From Verrucomicrobiota bacterium (GTDB lineage Bacteria; Verrucomicrobiota; Verrucomicrobiia; Verrucomicrobiales; DEV007), in the NCBI GenBank assembly GCA_963205275.1, contig CAUJIH010000015.1, positions 55,339-119,338 on the forward strand: a DNA stretch of 64,000 bases. Reading direction: 5' to 3'. Position numbers and translations under genes: made by a program. This document shows, one piece after another, positions 27,501 to 36,511 of this stretch; within the stretch, counting starts at the first letter, position 1, and every line of letters starts with the position of its first letter. The notes under the pieces are model-generated. The model made no database searches. It saw nothing but the letters and a program-made list of their open reading frames with translations, and was not told the DNA's origin.

Positions 27501-29987
27501 ACCGCTCTCACGACTACGATCTCGACCGGCGATGCTCCCTACTACCAGCCGGGAGAAGAGATCGAATTCTCGGCGAAAGTCGCAGACCATCTCGGGGCCC
27601 CCGTCGCCGGAGCTGAAGTTACCCTCTATGCTGTGGATGAGGGCGTGCTCTCTCTCAGCGGATACGATACACCGGACCCGGCTGAGACTTTCCATGCTCC
27701 CTTCCCACTGGCAGTATCCACGGGGCAGAGTCTGGGCGATCTCTTCCCCGAGAATCCCCTGGAACAGTCTTTTGATAACAAGGGCTACGTCATCGGCGAC
27801 GGCGGTGGGGGATTCGGGATCGATCCGGATCGAATTCGGAAGAACTTTCAGGCACTCGCTCTCTGGGAGGCTAGTCTGGTGACAGACGATCAAGGTGTAG
27901 TGCATGCGAAGGCCATCGCGCCAGACAATCTCACCTCCTTCCGTGTGATGGCCGTGATTTCGGAAGGGAATCGCTTTGGTAACGCTGAGGCGAAGGTGGT
28001 GATCAACAAGCCGCTGATCATTGAACCCGCCCTGCCCGGATTCACCAATCTGACTGATCAGATCGATATCACGGCCGTTCTTCATAACAACTCCGACACC
28101 GATCAGGAAGTTGAAGTCGAAGTCTCACTCGACGAGCACGCGGTCTTTCTCAACAAGATCGGCGAGCTTCAGCAGACTTCCCTCGCAGAAGCAGGGGCCG
28201 CCTCTCCTTCGATGAAAAAGGCGACAGCTCGTGTTTCCGCTGGTGCCACAGAGACGCTCTCGTTTCCAGTTGGCATGGTCGCAACCGGTGAAGCGAAGTG
28301 GGTGTGGAAGGCGACTTCTCTCACCGATGCGAAACTGAAAGATGCCGTCGAGTCTACTTTCGTCGTCGGCTATCCTCTGCCCATGCTACGTGAGGTGCGA
28401 TCCGTCGCTCTACGAGACGGCAAGACCGCTGGTGACGCTCTCGCCGAAGTCGATCAGCGCATCCTGAGTGGAACAGGCAGTGTGAAGCTTACCTTGTCGA
28501 ATACGCGTCTTGCTGGCGCGGCGGATGGGTTAGATTATCTACTCCACTATCCCTACGGCTGCGCTGAGCAGACGATATCGACCACGATCCCCTGGCTCAC
28601 GACCCAGCAACTCCGAAAGATTCTGCCCAAGGTGGATCGATCAGAAGATCAGGTTAAAGCGGTCATCGCAAAGGGCATGGCACGAATCTTCTCGATGCAG
28701 ACCGAGGACGGCGGGATCGCCTATTGGCCCGGCGAATCAGATTCCATGCTGTGGGTCAGTGCCTATGCAGGAGTCGCCGTCGCAATGGCAGAACATCAGG
28801 GCATCTCTCTGCCCGAAAACGCAGCGTCGTCACTGCGAGATTACCTGTCAGAGTCTCTGCGCAAGAGTGGTAAGCTCACTGACTCCTACGAACTCTCGCA
28901 ACGTTGTCTCGCAGCCTATGCGCTCGCCTTGGCGGGCGAAGCGGAGAGCGCGTATCACGAAACTCTATTCAACAAGCGAAAACTCCTCTCTGCCGAGGCT
29001 CGCTCGCTGCTCGCGCTGGCGATGATCGAGAGCAATGATACGCGGAAGGACAGAATTCAGCTTCTGCTTGAACCTGATCCGAAAATGCCGGTGGCGGAGG
29101 TTTCTTGGTATCGGCGTCCCTACATCGCCGCCGCCAGGCTCCTGACAGAGGTTCGTCGCGATCCTGCCAGTCCAGCGATTGATCGGATGGTGGACGACTT
29201 GCTGAAGCTGCGTGAGCCGAATGACGGCTGGGGCGGTACCTACTCGAATGCCTGGCCTCTGATCGCCCTCGCTGCCTACAGCGAATCCTCGGCAAAGGTT
29301 TCGGCAAATGAAGTCGTCGTGAGCTTTGACGGGAAGGAGCAATCGCTCACTTTCGGGAAAGAGCCGAGCGGGCAAGAGATCGAACTCGCCTACACTTCCA
29401 CTCCCGGCGCGAGCCGCACCTTGGCGATGAAGCCTGCCCAGAGCGGCGCAGTGTATGCCAATGTCTCCATCGCTGCTCGTCCACAGTTGAAGGCTTTCGA
29501 GTCTGAGAATCACGGTTTCGCGATACACCGCAGCTATCAGAAGGTGGAAATCGATGGCACCATCGTTCCGGCGGAGAATCTGATGGTGGGAGATCTAATA
29601 CTGGTTACGCTCGATATCAATCTCCCGAATGAAAAGGAAAACTTTCTTGCGATCGACGATGCGCTCCCCGCAATTCTCGAAGCAGTGAATCCTGAGTTCG
29701 AGACCTCGGAGACGCAGCGAGTGCAGGCGCAGGCTCGAACTCGCACGCTCTACACCAGCTATCGTGAGATCCGAAAGGATCGGGTGCTCTTCTTTGTGAA
29801 CTCGGTCTATGGAGCTGGAGATTACTCGATCCGATATCTGGCGCGGGTGGTCGCTCCTGGTCAGGTCACCGCCCCACCGGCGAAGATCGAGGCGATGTAT
29901 GAGCCTCAGCGCTATGGACTGAGTGCTACCGAACAAGTCTCCGCCGCCGCCCGTCCGCTCGCGACCGGCAAAGTAGCCTCACGCTGA
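24561..29987 (+). CDS. Alpha-2-macroglobulin family protein with intact thioester motif
   Basis: 1808 residues with a signal peptide (LIRCAFVIFLLPLWLSAQ). It follows the bacterial alpha-2-macroglobulin plan: several macroglobulin domains, the MG3-MG4-like region with MFMD-type beta-strands (TMIFMDRDVYRPGDEVKV near 500), the bait/A2M region (EASLVTDDQGVVHAKAIAPD near 1110), then the thioester domain with YPYGCAEQT near 1334. The CxEQ thioester residues Cys and Gln are present, so it can in principle trap proteases covalently. The gene lies 5 nt before pbpC, a pairing known from Escherichia coli and other bacteria, where the trap protein guards the envelope when peptidoglycan is breached and PBP1C repairs it. 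Localisation is periplasmic, possibly membrane-attached; no lipobox Cys is visible. Confidence 0.93.
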   Translation: MKSARLSLSYLIRCAFVIFLLPLWLSAQEDTAAPEGKKALTFRIYPDYANDWNVTLTPDSQFLLLFNAPVEPNAVQLAMRLHESEADRLFPVIASRPTSAEIQALGGAFEGTLPDSARFVLLRPASPLTVGRWALYAEAGLASVDPAYASSEGQSEEIGKIRSFSIEDISTEHGYDEPLDISISLNKDYLAKEFRDPAKLADYVTVTPAPPGLKLSTDYRRIKVSGAFDYGVDYMITIRQGLVAHDSIPLDQTVSEQVSFMPNEGFLTYPAFSTTQSATGHRKFDVHFGNLTGVRTRIKKLDGKDLVAALTQYSENYEGGGDKQTLAFESIKGPVIFDEIHDSDGKLDHADSVIYDWTKITKNSGPGAYFICSEGASSSREKLAFGVQSIIQLTDIGLAWKQDEKDSLLFAFSIKTGKPLEGLEVTLCDAKSSALATTTTGADGLARLDGAAYREKGDDLYLDTKFGDDRNAMRFSAELQSVGLWRFGVDQRWDKSFAGERRTMIFMDRDVYRPGDEVKVKAISRFVDTDKLLGPGMGKAKFRVFDGRNRKILERSISFGPKGSFDDSFTLPAEGMGWYSAEIDFNPEPVAGQDAETDWRLIENHSFQVQDYRVNTFEVTVDSQDEYTTTSQFRIPVSARYFMGKPLTKAEMEWNLTAQGSFPAPRGFDDFEFGDQTVDEEAFHTTGTTRLDSKGSALASFSLPDTSVHPGPVQVELLAFVTDANQQTLSGSKSFVVNSSDFYLGWRRPDDVVRVGQDYTFALAAVNTNGKPHTAQVDTNVLVEKEEWTTVKVMGANGRMVHRNEMRLRTVSDERITLTTEVESATGLPRPQIQSLKLAEAGDYQITITSKDAEGRAVLTRAKFNIIGAEEPAWSWQDVVRIDLIPDKEQYKAGDTAKLLARTPVFGNALLTVERGGVREVRTLVIDKYETVFEVPVTEKDAPNVFASLLIIRGSADSPHVHATADCRLGYCQINVTDPATALTTTISTGDAPYYQPGEEIEFSAKVADHLGAPVAGAEVTLYAVDEGVLSLSGYDTPDPAETFHAPFPLAVSTGQSLGDLFPENPLEQSFDNKGYVIGDGGGGFGIDPDRIRKNFQALALWEASLVTDDQGVVHAKAIAPDNLTSFRVMAVISEGNRFGNAEAKVVINKPLIIEPALPGFTNLTDQIDITAVLHNNSDTDQEVEVEVSLDEHAVFLNKIGELQQTSLAEAGAASPSMKKATARVSAGATETLSFPVGMVATGEAKWVWKATSLTDAKLKDAVESTFVVGYPLPMLREVRSVALRDGKTAGDALAEVDQRILSGTGSVKLTLSNTRLAGAADGLDYLLHYPYGCAEQTISTTIPWLTTQQLRKILPKVDRSEDQVKAVIAKGMARIFSMQTEDGGIAYWPGESDSMLWVSAYAGVAVAMAEHQGISLPENAASSLRDYLSESLRKSGKLTDSYELSQRCLAAYALALAGEAESAYHETLFNKRKLLSAEARSLLALAMIESNDTRKDRIQLLLEPDPKMPVAEVSWYRRPYIAAARLLTEVRRDPASPAIDRMVDDLLKLREPNDGWGGTYSNAWPLIALAAYSESSAKVSANEVVVSFDGKEQSLTFGKEPSGQEIELAYTSTPGASRTLAMKPAQSGAVYANVSIAARPQLKAFESENHGFAIHRSYQKVEIDGTIVPAENLMVGDLILVTLDINLPNEKENFLAIDDALPAILEAVNPEFETSETQRVQAQARTRTLYTSYREIRKDRVLFFVNSVYGAGDYSIRYLARVVAPGQVTAPPAKIEAMYEPQRYGLSATEQVSAAARPLATGKVASR

Positions 29988-29992
29988 AGACG

Positions 29993-32383
29993 ATGGAGTC
30001 CGGCCCGGAAGCCGCTCCGCTACCCGAAGCGAAGCGACGGCAGGGATGGCATCGCTGGCGAAGGTGGTTCGTGACCGCCGGTCTGGTGGGTCTGACTGCC
30101 GGACTGGCCATCTGGTTTATCGCACCGCACTTTGTTCCTCTCCCGCCGGGTCTGACGGAGAAGCCACCGATGGGCCTATGGCTGCTGGATCGCGACGGCA
30201 AACCACTCCGTCGCTTGCCAGAGGGCGATTTGCGAGCAGATACCCCAGCCACTTACGGCGAATTTCCCGAGTCTCTGATTCAAGCAACAATCGCAGCGGA
30301 GGACGCCCACTTCTTCTCTCATGGCGGAATCGAGTTTCGAGGAATCCTGCGAGCCCTCACCGAATTGGTGGCCCATGGACATTTTGTGTCCGGAGGCTCG
30401 ACCATCACCCAGCAGACGGTGAAACTCTACTCTCCGCCTCGGAGGCGCAATCTACGCACGAAATTGTATGAGGCCCTCGCGGCTCGTCGCGTCGAGATGG
30501 AGATGGACAAGGAGAGCATTCTCACCGCCTACCTGAACCATCTTCCCTATGGGAATCAGTTCACCGGACCTCGTGCGGCGGCGATGGGATATTTCGGCAA
30601 GCCCCTGTCCGATCTTTCCCTAGGAGAATCCGCTCTTCTCGCCGCATTACCGAACAAACCTACGCGCCTGAATCCCCGGAGGAACCTCGAGGGGGCTATG
30701 CGACGACAGCGTTGGGTGCTGCAGAGAATGCATGAGGAGGGATACATTAGTGACGATGACCTCGCTCATGCGCTGGCGAACGGACCCAAGCGATTCGACG
30801 GGAAGACTGGAGTCTGGCACGCCCCGCATTTTCTCGATATGGTCATGGAGCGGGAGTCCGCTGCGGTCGCCCAAGCGCGAACTACAGGCACTCCATTACG
30901 GACAACGCTGGATCTACCTCTCCAGCATTTCGTCGAGAATACGGTCTCTGCTGAGTTAGCTCGACTCTTCCATTTTGCGAAGGAAGACGGAGAAATCCAG
31001 GCCGCCGTGGTCGTAATTGAGAACACAACAGGAGAAATTCGCGCCCTCAGTGGATCGCGTTCGTATTTTCGATCAGTGGCTGGCCAGATCAACGGAGCCT
31101 GGCGTCCGCGCTCGGCGGGATCGACGCTGAAACCTTTCACCTATGTGCTCGCCTTGCAGGGAGGGGCCACCGCTGGCACCATACTCGCCGACACTCCCAT
31201 CGAGTACATTACTCCCACTGGAGCGTACCAGCCCGTGAACTTCGACCGCCACTTTCGCGGACCAGTATCTCTACGCGACGCGCTGGCGACCTCGCTGAAT
31301 ATTCCGGCGGTGAAAACTCTGGAGAAGATCGGTGGCCCAGAACGACTTTTTTCTTGCCTAGTGAGCGACCTTCATTTCACGAGTCTCGCACCTCAGGCGA
31401 CCGAATACGGATTGGGTCTGACGATAGGGAATGCTGAAGTCCGTCTTCTGGAGCTGGTGAATGGCTACGCTACGCTCGCTCGACTCGGAGTCTGGAAGCC
31501 TGTGCACTTCGTCATACCCCAGCCTGAAGCACCTGCAACAGCTTCTCCCGAAGCGCGCGTCTTTTCTCCCGACTCCTGTTGGCTCATCGCGGACATTCTT
31601 TCTGACGCTCGCGCCCGCGCTCCTGCCTTCGGCCTGAATTCGCCGCTGACACTTCCCTTCCGCACGGCAGCGAAGACGGGCACATCGACCGACTTTCGCG
31701 ATAGCTGGACTGTGGGATATACCCCCGATTTTACGGTCGGGGTCTGGGTGGGGCGCTTTGACAATCGTCCTCTTCGGCAAATTACGGGATCCATCGGGGC
31801 TGGCCCGATCTACCATCAGATCATGCTCCAGCTCTATCGCGATCACGAGCCGACTTGGTATGAGCGCCCCGCCGGTCTTGTCGAAGTCGAGGTAGATCGC
31901 CTGAGCGGCAAGCGCCCGCCGAAAGGCTTGCCCTTACCTGTCGGACGCACCCGAAAGGAGGTTTTTCTCTCCGGCAAGCTTCCGCCTCAGGCGGACAAGT
32001 CCGATTACGACGATCAAATGAGAACTCGACTCCCAGTTGTCTACTCTACTTGGTGGAGAGCGGAGGGGAATCCTCTGCGGAGTGAGGCCTTTCTGGAATC
32101 CGTAACCTCGGAGACTCCGGCGACCGCTTTTCGTATCGTCAGCCCACTCGACGGAACTGTCGCCTTTCTCGATCCCGACTTACCTGCGGGTGGACGACGC
32201 TTCCCCCTGCGCATCGCCGGTTCGGGTGGTGAGGAAATCGAATGGAGCAGCCCTACCCTAGAGATCGAGCGCAAGGGAAGCGACTGCTGGCTGATTCTGC
32301 AACCCGGCGAGCACGATGTGACGGCGACAGACAGAAAAAGCGGTCGAACCGTCCACAGTCACCTTCGCGTCGATGCCCTGTGA
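29993..32383 (+). CDS. pbpC: Penicillin-binding protein 1C
   Basis: 796 residues. One N-terminal membrane segment (about 28-46) follows a basic stretch. The glycosyltransferase (GT51) has AAEDAHFFSHGG near 100 and GGSTITQQ near 134. The transpeptidase has the SxxK serine in GSTLKPF near 376, SLN near 433 and KTGTS near 561. A C-terminal domain beyond residue 700 fits the PBP1C-specific C-terminal domain. All catalytic motifs are intact. It is co-transcribed with the upstream alpha-2-macroglobulin (5-nt gap), the classic pair for envelope repair and defence. Confidence 0.95.
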   Translation: MESGPEAAPLPEAKRRQGWHRWRRWFVTAGLVGLTAGLAIWFIAPHFVPLPPGLTEKPPMGLWLLDRDGKPLRRLPEGDLRADTPATYGEFPESLIQATIAAEDAHFFSHGGIEFRGILRALTELVAHGHFVSGGSTITQQTVKLYSPPRRRNLRTKLYEALAARRVEMEMDKESILTAYLNHLPYGNQFTGPRAAAMGYFGKPLSDLSLGESALLAALPNKPTRLNPRRNLEGAMRRQRWVLQRMHEEGYISDDDLAHALANGPKRFDGKTGVWHAPHFLDMVMERESAAVAQARTTGTPLRTTLDLPLQHFVENTVSAELARLFHFAKEDGEIQAAVVVIENTTGEIRALSGSRSYFRSVAGQINGAWRPRSAGSTLKPFTYVLALQGGATAGTILADTPIEYITPTGAYQPVNFDRHFRGPVSLRDALATSLNIPAVKTLEKIGGPERLFSCLVSDLHFTSLAPQATEYGLGLTIGNAEVRLLELVNGYATLARLGVWKPVHFVIPQPEAPATASPEARVFSPDSCWLIADILSDARARAPAFGLNSPLTLPFRTAAKTGTSTDFRDSWTVGYTPDFTVGVWVGRFDNRPLRQITGSIGAGPIYHQIMLQLYRDHEPTWYERPAGLVEVEVDRLSGKRPPKGLPLPVGRTRKEVFLSGKLPPQADKSDYDDQMRTRLPVVYSTWWRAEGNPLRSEAFLESVTSETPATAFRIVSPLDGTVAFLDPDLPAGGRRFPLRIAGSGGEEIEWSSPTLEIERKGSDCWLILQPGEHDVTATDRKSGRTVHSHLRVDAL

Positions 32384-32467
32384 TCGCGTGATTCACACGA
32401 AGGATCCTGATTTTTGCTTGAGTTCACAAGTGACGAAGACGACATATAAGCGAATCTATTTTCCACC

Positions 32468-33070
32468 ATGCCCTTAGATAAAATCACCAGCGTCGTCGCT
32501 CGCGGAGTCCATGTGCCCGGTTCGGATATCGACACCGACCGGATTATTCCCGCACGTTTTATGAAATGTGTCACCTTCGACGGTCTCGGCCAATATCTTT
32601 TCTACGATACTCGCCACGAGATGGACGGCACGCTGAAGGAGCATCCGCTGAACGATCCTCGCTTCACCGGTGCGGGAATCATCGTTGCCGGGATTAACTT
32701 CGGCTGCGGGAGTTCGCGCGAGCACGCCCCGCAAGCCATTCACAAGGCTGGCTTCAAAGCAGTGATCGCTCAGAGCTTCGCTGAGATTTTCTTCGGAAAC
32801 TGCGCCACCCTAGGTATTCCGTGCGTGATGGCGACTGCGGGAGATATCGAAGTCCTCGCTGAAGCCATCGAGGCCGATCCCTCCGTGGAGATCACCATCG
32901 ACGTGGAGAAATGTGAAGTCAGATACGGGGACAAATCCTTCTCCGTCACGATCCCTGATACCGCACGGGAGGCCTTCTTGGCAGGCACTTGGGATCCTAT
33001 CGGCGAATTACTCGACGGCGCGGATGCCGTCACTGCTACGGCTTCTCATCTCCCCTACATGGGGGCATGA
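32468..33070 (+). CDS. leuD: 3-isopropylmalate dehydratase small subunit
   Basis: 200 residues, the usual LeuD length. It has the swivel-domain signature SDIDTDRIIPARFMK near the N-terminus and GINFGCGSSREHAP near residue 80, which carries the substrate-binding Ser/Arg. It forms the isomerase of leucine biosynthesis together with LeuC, whose gene is not in this window, so leuC and leuD are not adjacent downstream. The gene is convergent with the zinc-ribbon protein gene; their ends are 19 nt apart. Confidence 0.96.
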   Translation: MPLDKITSVVARGVHVPGSDIDTDRIIPARFMKCVTFDGLGQYLFYDTRHEMDGTLKEHPLNDPRFTGAGIIVAGINFGCGSSREHAPQAIHKAGFKAVIAQSFAEIFFGNCATLGIPCVMATAGDIEVLAEAIEADPSVEITIDVEKCEVRYGDKSFSVTIPDTAREAFLAGTWDPIGELLDGADAVTATASHLPYMGA

Positions 33071-33089
33071 TCTCCGCGCACCGTGTGCG

Positions 33090-34364
33090 TCAGTCGAAGT
33101 TTAATTCCGGCGGAATCTCTGACTTCGTCAGCGGATTCTGACTCGGCCCAGTGGGTGGCGCATCTTTCGGCGTTGACTGAATTTCCTGATTCGTATTTGA
33201 TGGAGACGATGGAGACGGCTCCTTGGGCTTCAGGACTTCTGGTAGTAGCTCGATTCCAGTCGTTCCGGGCTCGAGCCATTCAATCGCTCTTTCTTTCCAA
33301 GAAGTCATCATCTCTTCTGGAACCGTGATGTAGGCTGTCACCCCGATCAGCGCCATGATGATGAGAGAAATGATCATTTTGAACGCCAGCTTTAGTGCAG
33401 TTCTAGATCCACCAGAGCGGCTTGTTGCGAATATCTTGCTTCCATCTTCGACAGTCGGCTTGATCGCGGGCTTTAGCGGAGAGGGCTGGGCAGAGGCTTC
33501 TACAGGAGCAGGATCTGAACCAAAGAGAGAAGCCGAGTGAACCGGGCCAGCCATCCCAAATGCAAGATCGCAGGCGGGAGGTGGGCAAGAAGGTGACGGA
33601 CGGCTCTCCGCGACCTGCTCGGCTCTGGCAGAGGCTTCCGCATTCTCCTTCTGCACCTTTTCCAGATACAGATCCTCCGCAAAACTGCCACTATCAGCCG
33701 ATCCCGTTCGGAAAGGTGATATGCTCGCATGATTCCCTGTAGGCATCTGAGTCCCCCATGAAGTAGAAATTCCCGACTCTTCTTTATCAGGATTGAAGAT
33801 TGAGGCTCCAGATTGAGAAAATAATCCTTCCATCTGATCAAACGGAGACTTAGATGAAGCCGGTTCTCTTCGGCTCTTGGACGGCCGTCCGGCAAATAAG
33901 TCGTCCCCGTCGCGCGTCGGAATTGGATCATCGAGATCCCACTGCACTGAAGAATCATCGCCAGGGGCGAGAATTACATCATCCAATTGTGTCCCTGATT
34001 CCTCACGAGGCGGAAATCCCCAAGAATTGAGCGACGACGGTATCGAATCGGATGCATTGGGACTCAGTCGGTTCCCGTTATCCCACTGTGAGGGAGCAGC
34101 AAGTTCTGGTTCGGAGCGCGTCACTCTCGATGATTCTACGCAGTCTGATGAAGAGCCCTGGCGAGAGACGGAGTTCTCGACGATCTGAATTCCGGATGCC
34201 GTGTGAATCGCAATGATGGGCATCTGACAGTGTACACACTGTCCCGCGACCCCTACGTAATCCAGCTTGAGTGAGAGCGCCCCTTTACAGGACGGGCACT
34301 GCAAGGTCAGCACATGATTCTCCTCATGCGAGTGATCAGAAGGGGTGGAGGGGATTTCAGGCAT
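33090..34364 (-). CDS. Zinc-ribbon / disordered / membrane-anchored protein, paralogue 1
   Basis: 424 residues, not matched to a named family. The N-terminal zinc ribbon has Cys23, Cys26, Cys43 and Cys46 (CPSCKGAL ... CVHCQMPI). A long Ser/Asp/Glu/Pro-rich, probably disordered middle contains short Trp-Gly motifs (NSWGFPP, ISTSWGTQMP). One membrane segment lies near residues 330-352 (MIISLIIMALIGVTAYITV), followed by a Pro/Ser-rich tail of about 70 residues. The neighbouring gene, 24 nt upstream on the same strand, has the same layout and a clearly similar ribbon, so the two arose by duplication and are probably co-transcribed. With the ribbon before the membrane segment and no signal peptide, the zinc domain is probably cytoplasmic. 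Function unknown. Confidence 0.75.
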   Translation of the reverse strand: MPEIPSTPSDHSHEENHVLTLQCPSCKGALSLKLDYVGVAGQCVHCQMPIIAIHTASGIQIVENSVSRQGSSSDCVESSRVTRSEPELAAPSQWDNGNRLSPNASDSIPSSLNSWGFPPREESGTQLDDVILAPGDDSSVQWDLDDPIPTRDGDDLFAGRPSKSRREPASSKSPFDQMEGLFSQSGASIFNPDKEESGISTSWGTQMPTGNHASISPFRTGSADSGSFAEDLYLEKVQKENAEASARAEQVAESRPSPSCPPPACDLAFGMAGPVHSASLFGSDPAPVEASAQPSPLKPAIKPTVEDGSKIFATSRSGGSRTALKLAFKMIISLIIMALIGVTAYITVPEEMMTSWKERAIEWLEPGTTGIELLPEVLKPKEPSPSSPSNTNQEIQSTPKDAPPTGPSQNPLTKSEIPPELNFD

Positions 34365-34388
34365 TGAGAAAAATCAAAAGAAACCGCT

Positions 34389-36395
34389 TCAAGGCACAGT
34401 TCCTGTTGTCTGTGGCATCACAGGCATCACAGGCATCACAGGGATCGCCGGAGCGGGTGAGAGCTGATGGACGAGATACGCTTTTGCTGAGGCAATGTAG
34501 CCTTTGACCGGCAAGAGATAGGTCGATAGTGCGGTGCCGACGCAGAATCCAACAACAATCACTGCAATTACGACAAAACTCTTTCTAGCTTTCTTTCGCT
34601 CTGAAGTCAGCGCAGATCCTGTAGCTGGCCTAGGAATCGGTGGCTTTTCAGAGATGCGGTCACGAAGGTCGATTCCATCGCCCTGTGCGGCCAGCGAGGT
34701 ATTGGGATCGGTTGAAGGAGGAGCTAGGTCTGAGAAATTCGCGTCATTTGCGTGATCGGAACTAGGCTCAGTCTTCGAAGTATCGAACGGGAATCGTTCC
34801 GTCTGTTCGACAGACGCAGGTGGATTAGTCGGAGACGAAGAAAATCCGGAAAATCCGAAGAGCGAAGATGTCAAAGAAGGTGCGCCCTCATCATTCGAAG
34901 CAGGTTTCAGAACTTGTTCCCTGAGAGGAGCATCCATGTGGAGCGCCTGAGGAGCTTCGTCTGAATCAGACTTCGTCCACAGCGAGGAAGAAGGCGACTC
35001 TGACGGAGTCGTGTCAGCGGGAACCCATTCGTTGATGAAGACCGAATTCTTCGAAGCACCTTGGGCATCAGGGCGGCTAGCAGATCCAGTCGAGAACCCC
35101 GAGTCGAGTTCACAGGGAAAGCCGAATTCTGAAGTCGATTCTACCGTTTTGAGAATCGCATCAGAGGAAGCGGATTGGATTACGTCATCCTGCAAGTCCG
35201 CTCCCCCAATCGACGAGAAACTGAGATCTTCGTTGTCTTCTTTCGGTTCAGAAGAATTCGAATGTGGTTCGAATCCAGCGGAAGGCGCGGCTGAAAAATC
35301 ATCGCTAGGGTCTCTCTCAGAACTCGATACGACATCACTATCAGGAGGCGTAGGTGGACCCCAAGGGGTCGGTGTCGAGATTCCCGACCACGAAATACTT
35401 GGCTCCATGACCGATTCGTTCGAGGATTCCGAAGTCTCCTCCGGAGATGTCGAAGGACGCAGAGGAGGACTCCAATCTAACGTAGCGGGAACATCGACGA
35501 GTTCCACAGATCGTGTGCTTAAAGAATCGGGAGCATCCGCCCCAGAGGGAGTGCATTCACTTTCCTCGCTGATCTCATCGACTTCCGCTCGATCGAACGA
35601 CTCCAAAGAGCACGGAGCCGCATGAAGAAGATCAGCATCTTCTACAGGATCGGCATCTGTTATTCTAGACAGTGCTGGCTGAGGAGCAGAGAGTGGTTCT
35701 TCGTCGGAAGTCGAGCCTCCCGCTGGGTTTCCCCAAGGCGAGAACTGAGCTCCGGAAACCTGAGCCGACGGTTCTGATTCTGCTTTTTCGGCATTGCCCG
35801 AAATAATCTCTGATTGTGACTCGAAAGCCAGTTCAGATGCAACGTTCTCTGGCTTCGCGATCGGCTCCATCGCACGCAGATGCACCTGAACGCTTCCGTC
35901 GTCTGATGCTAGGGCGACAATAGGGGCTTGACACCAGACACAGGCTCCATTGACTCCGAGATACTGACGCGGTAACTCCAGCGGTCCGGCACAGTCAGGG
36001 CAGGAGAGAGAGATGATTCCGGACGCATCTCTCACTTTCGCTCCTATGTCCTCCATCGATTTTTCCGATTCTTGAACCACTTCAGTTTCATCTCCAGTCA
36101 CATCCCTGATCACCGGCTCCGAGCGATCAACCGACTCCTCCCCAGCTAGGGATTCTGACGCAGTCTCTCCGCTCCCCATAGACAGTGCCTTCACTTCAAT
36201 TGAAGGTGAGTGGTCGTCGTATGGATCAACGGTCGAAGAGAGTGCTATATCCGCCGCCGCCTCATTTGACACTCGTGCCTGGAGCCGTGATTGATCGGGT
36301 GAAGGACCCACGAGAGAACCGAGAAAGCGCTCCCGACTCAGATCAGAGTCGGTGTCATCGTGAATGTCAAAAGCTATGTCAGAGTTCTCTCTCAT
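34389..36395 (-). CDS. Zinc-ribbon / disordered / membrane-anchored protein, paralogue 2
   Basis: 668 residues from the ATG at 36395. An in-frame start at 36437 would add a hydrophobic MVIMVFALSLIEIS and cannot be excluded. The zinc ribbon lies near residues 130-155 (CPDCAGPL ... CVWCQAPI), unlike in its paralogue where it is at the very N-terminus. A very acidic, Ser-rich region of some 450 residues with repeated Trp-Gly and Leu-Phe-Gly motifs (FSPWGNPAGG, TPTPWGPPTPP, SLFGFSGF) follows. A membrane segment is near 605-630 (SFVVIAVIVVGFCVGTALS). The tail ends in a PVMPVMPVMP repeat made by three perfect 9-bp units at 34414-34440. It is probably the first gene of a two-gene operon. Function unknown; scaffold or envelope-assembly roles are guesses. 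Confidence 0.75.
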   Translation of the reverse strand: MRENSDIAFDIHDDTDSDLSRERFLGSLVGPSPDQSRLQARVSNEAAADIALSSTVDPYDDHSPSIEVKALSMGSGETASESLAGEESVDRSEPVIRDVTGDETEVVQESEKSMEDIGAKVRDASGIISLSCPDCAGPLELPRQYLGVNGACVWCQAPIVALASDDGSVQVHLRAMEPIAKPENVASELAFESQSEIISGNAEKAESEPSAQVSGAQFSPWGNPAGGSTSDEEPLSAPQPALSRITDADPVEDADLLHAAPCSLESFDRAEVDEISEESECTPSGADAPDSLSTRSVELVDVPATLDWSPPLRPSTSPEETSESSNESVMEPSISWSGISTPTPWGPPTPPDSDVVSSSERDPSDDFSAAPSAGFEPHSNSSEPKEDNEDLSFSSIGGADLQDDVIQSASSDAILKTVESTSEFGFPCELDSGFSTGSASRPDAQGASKNSVFINEWVPADTTPSESPSSSLWTKSDSDEAPQALHMDAPLREQVLKPASNDEGAPSLTSSLFGFSGFSSSPTNPPASVEQTERFPFDTSKTEPSSDHANDANFSDLAPPSTDPNTSLAAQGDGIDLRDRISEKPPIPRPATGSALTSERKKARKSFVVIAVIVVGFCVGTALSTYLLPVKGYIASAKAYLVHQLSPAPAIPVMPVMPVMPQTTGTVP

Positions 36396-36511
36396 GGAGA
36401 TTTCGATTAAAGATAAAGCAAAAACCATAATAACCAAATCGAATTATAGAAATTATCAACGACCATTCGCGATAATGCTTGATTTTTTCATAATATTAAG
36501 AATATTATCGA

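Noticed and set aside
32384..32467. Possible promoter boxes before leuD (TTGAGT and TATAAG)
   Set aside because: The spacing is 21 bp, outside the usual range, so no promoter was called.
34414..34440. Three 9-bp direct repeats (GGCATCACA), considered as a CRISPR or operator
   Set aside because: They are inside the coding sequence of the zinc-ribbon paralogue and encode the PVM repeats of its tail.
36396..36511. Candidate promoter TTGATT/TATTAT before the lipoprotein gene
   Set aside because: The -10 box would lie only 3 nt before the start codon, placing the transcript start inside the gene.
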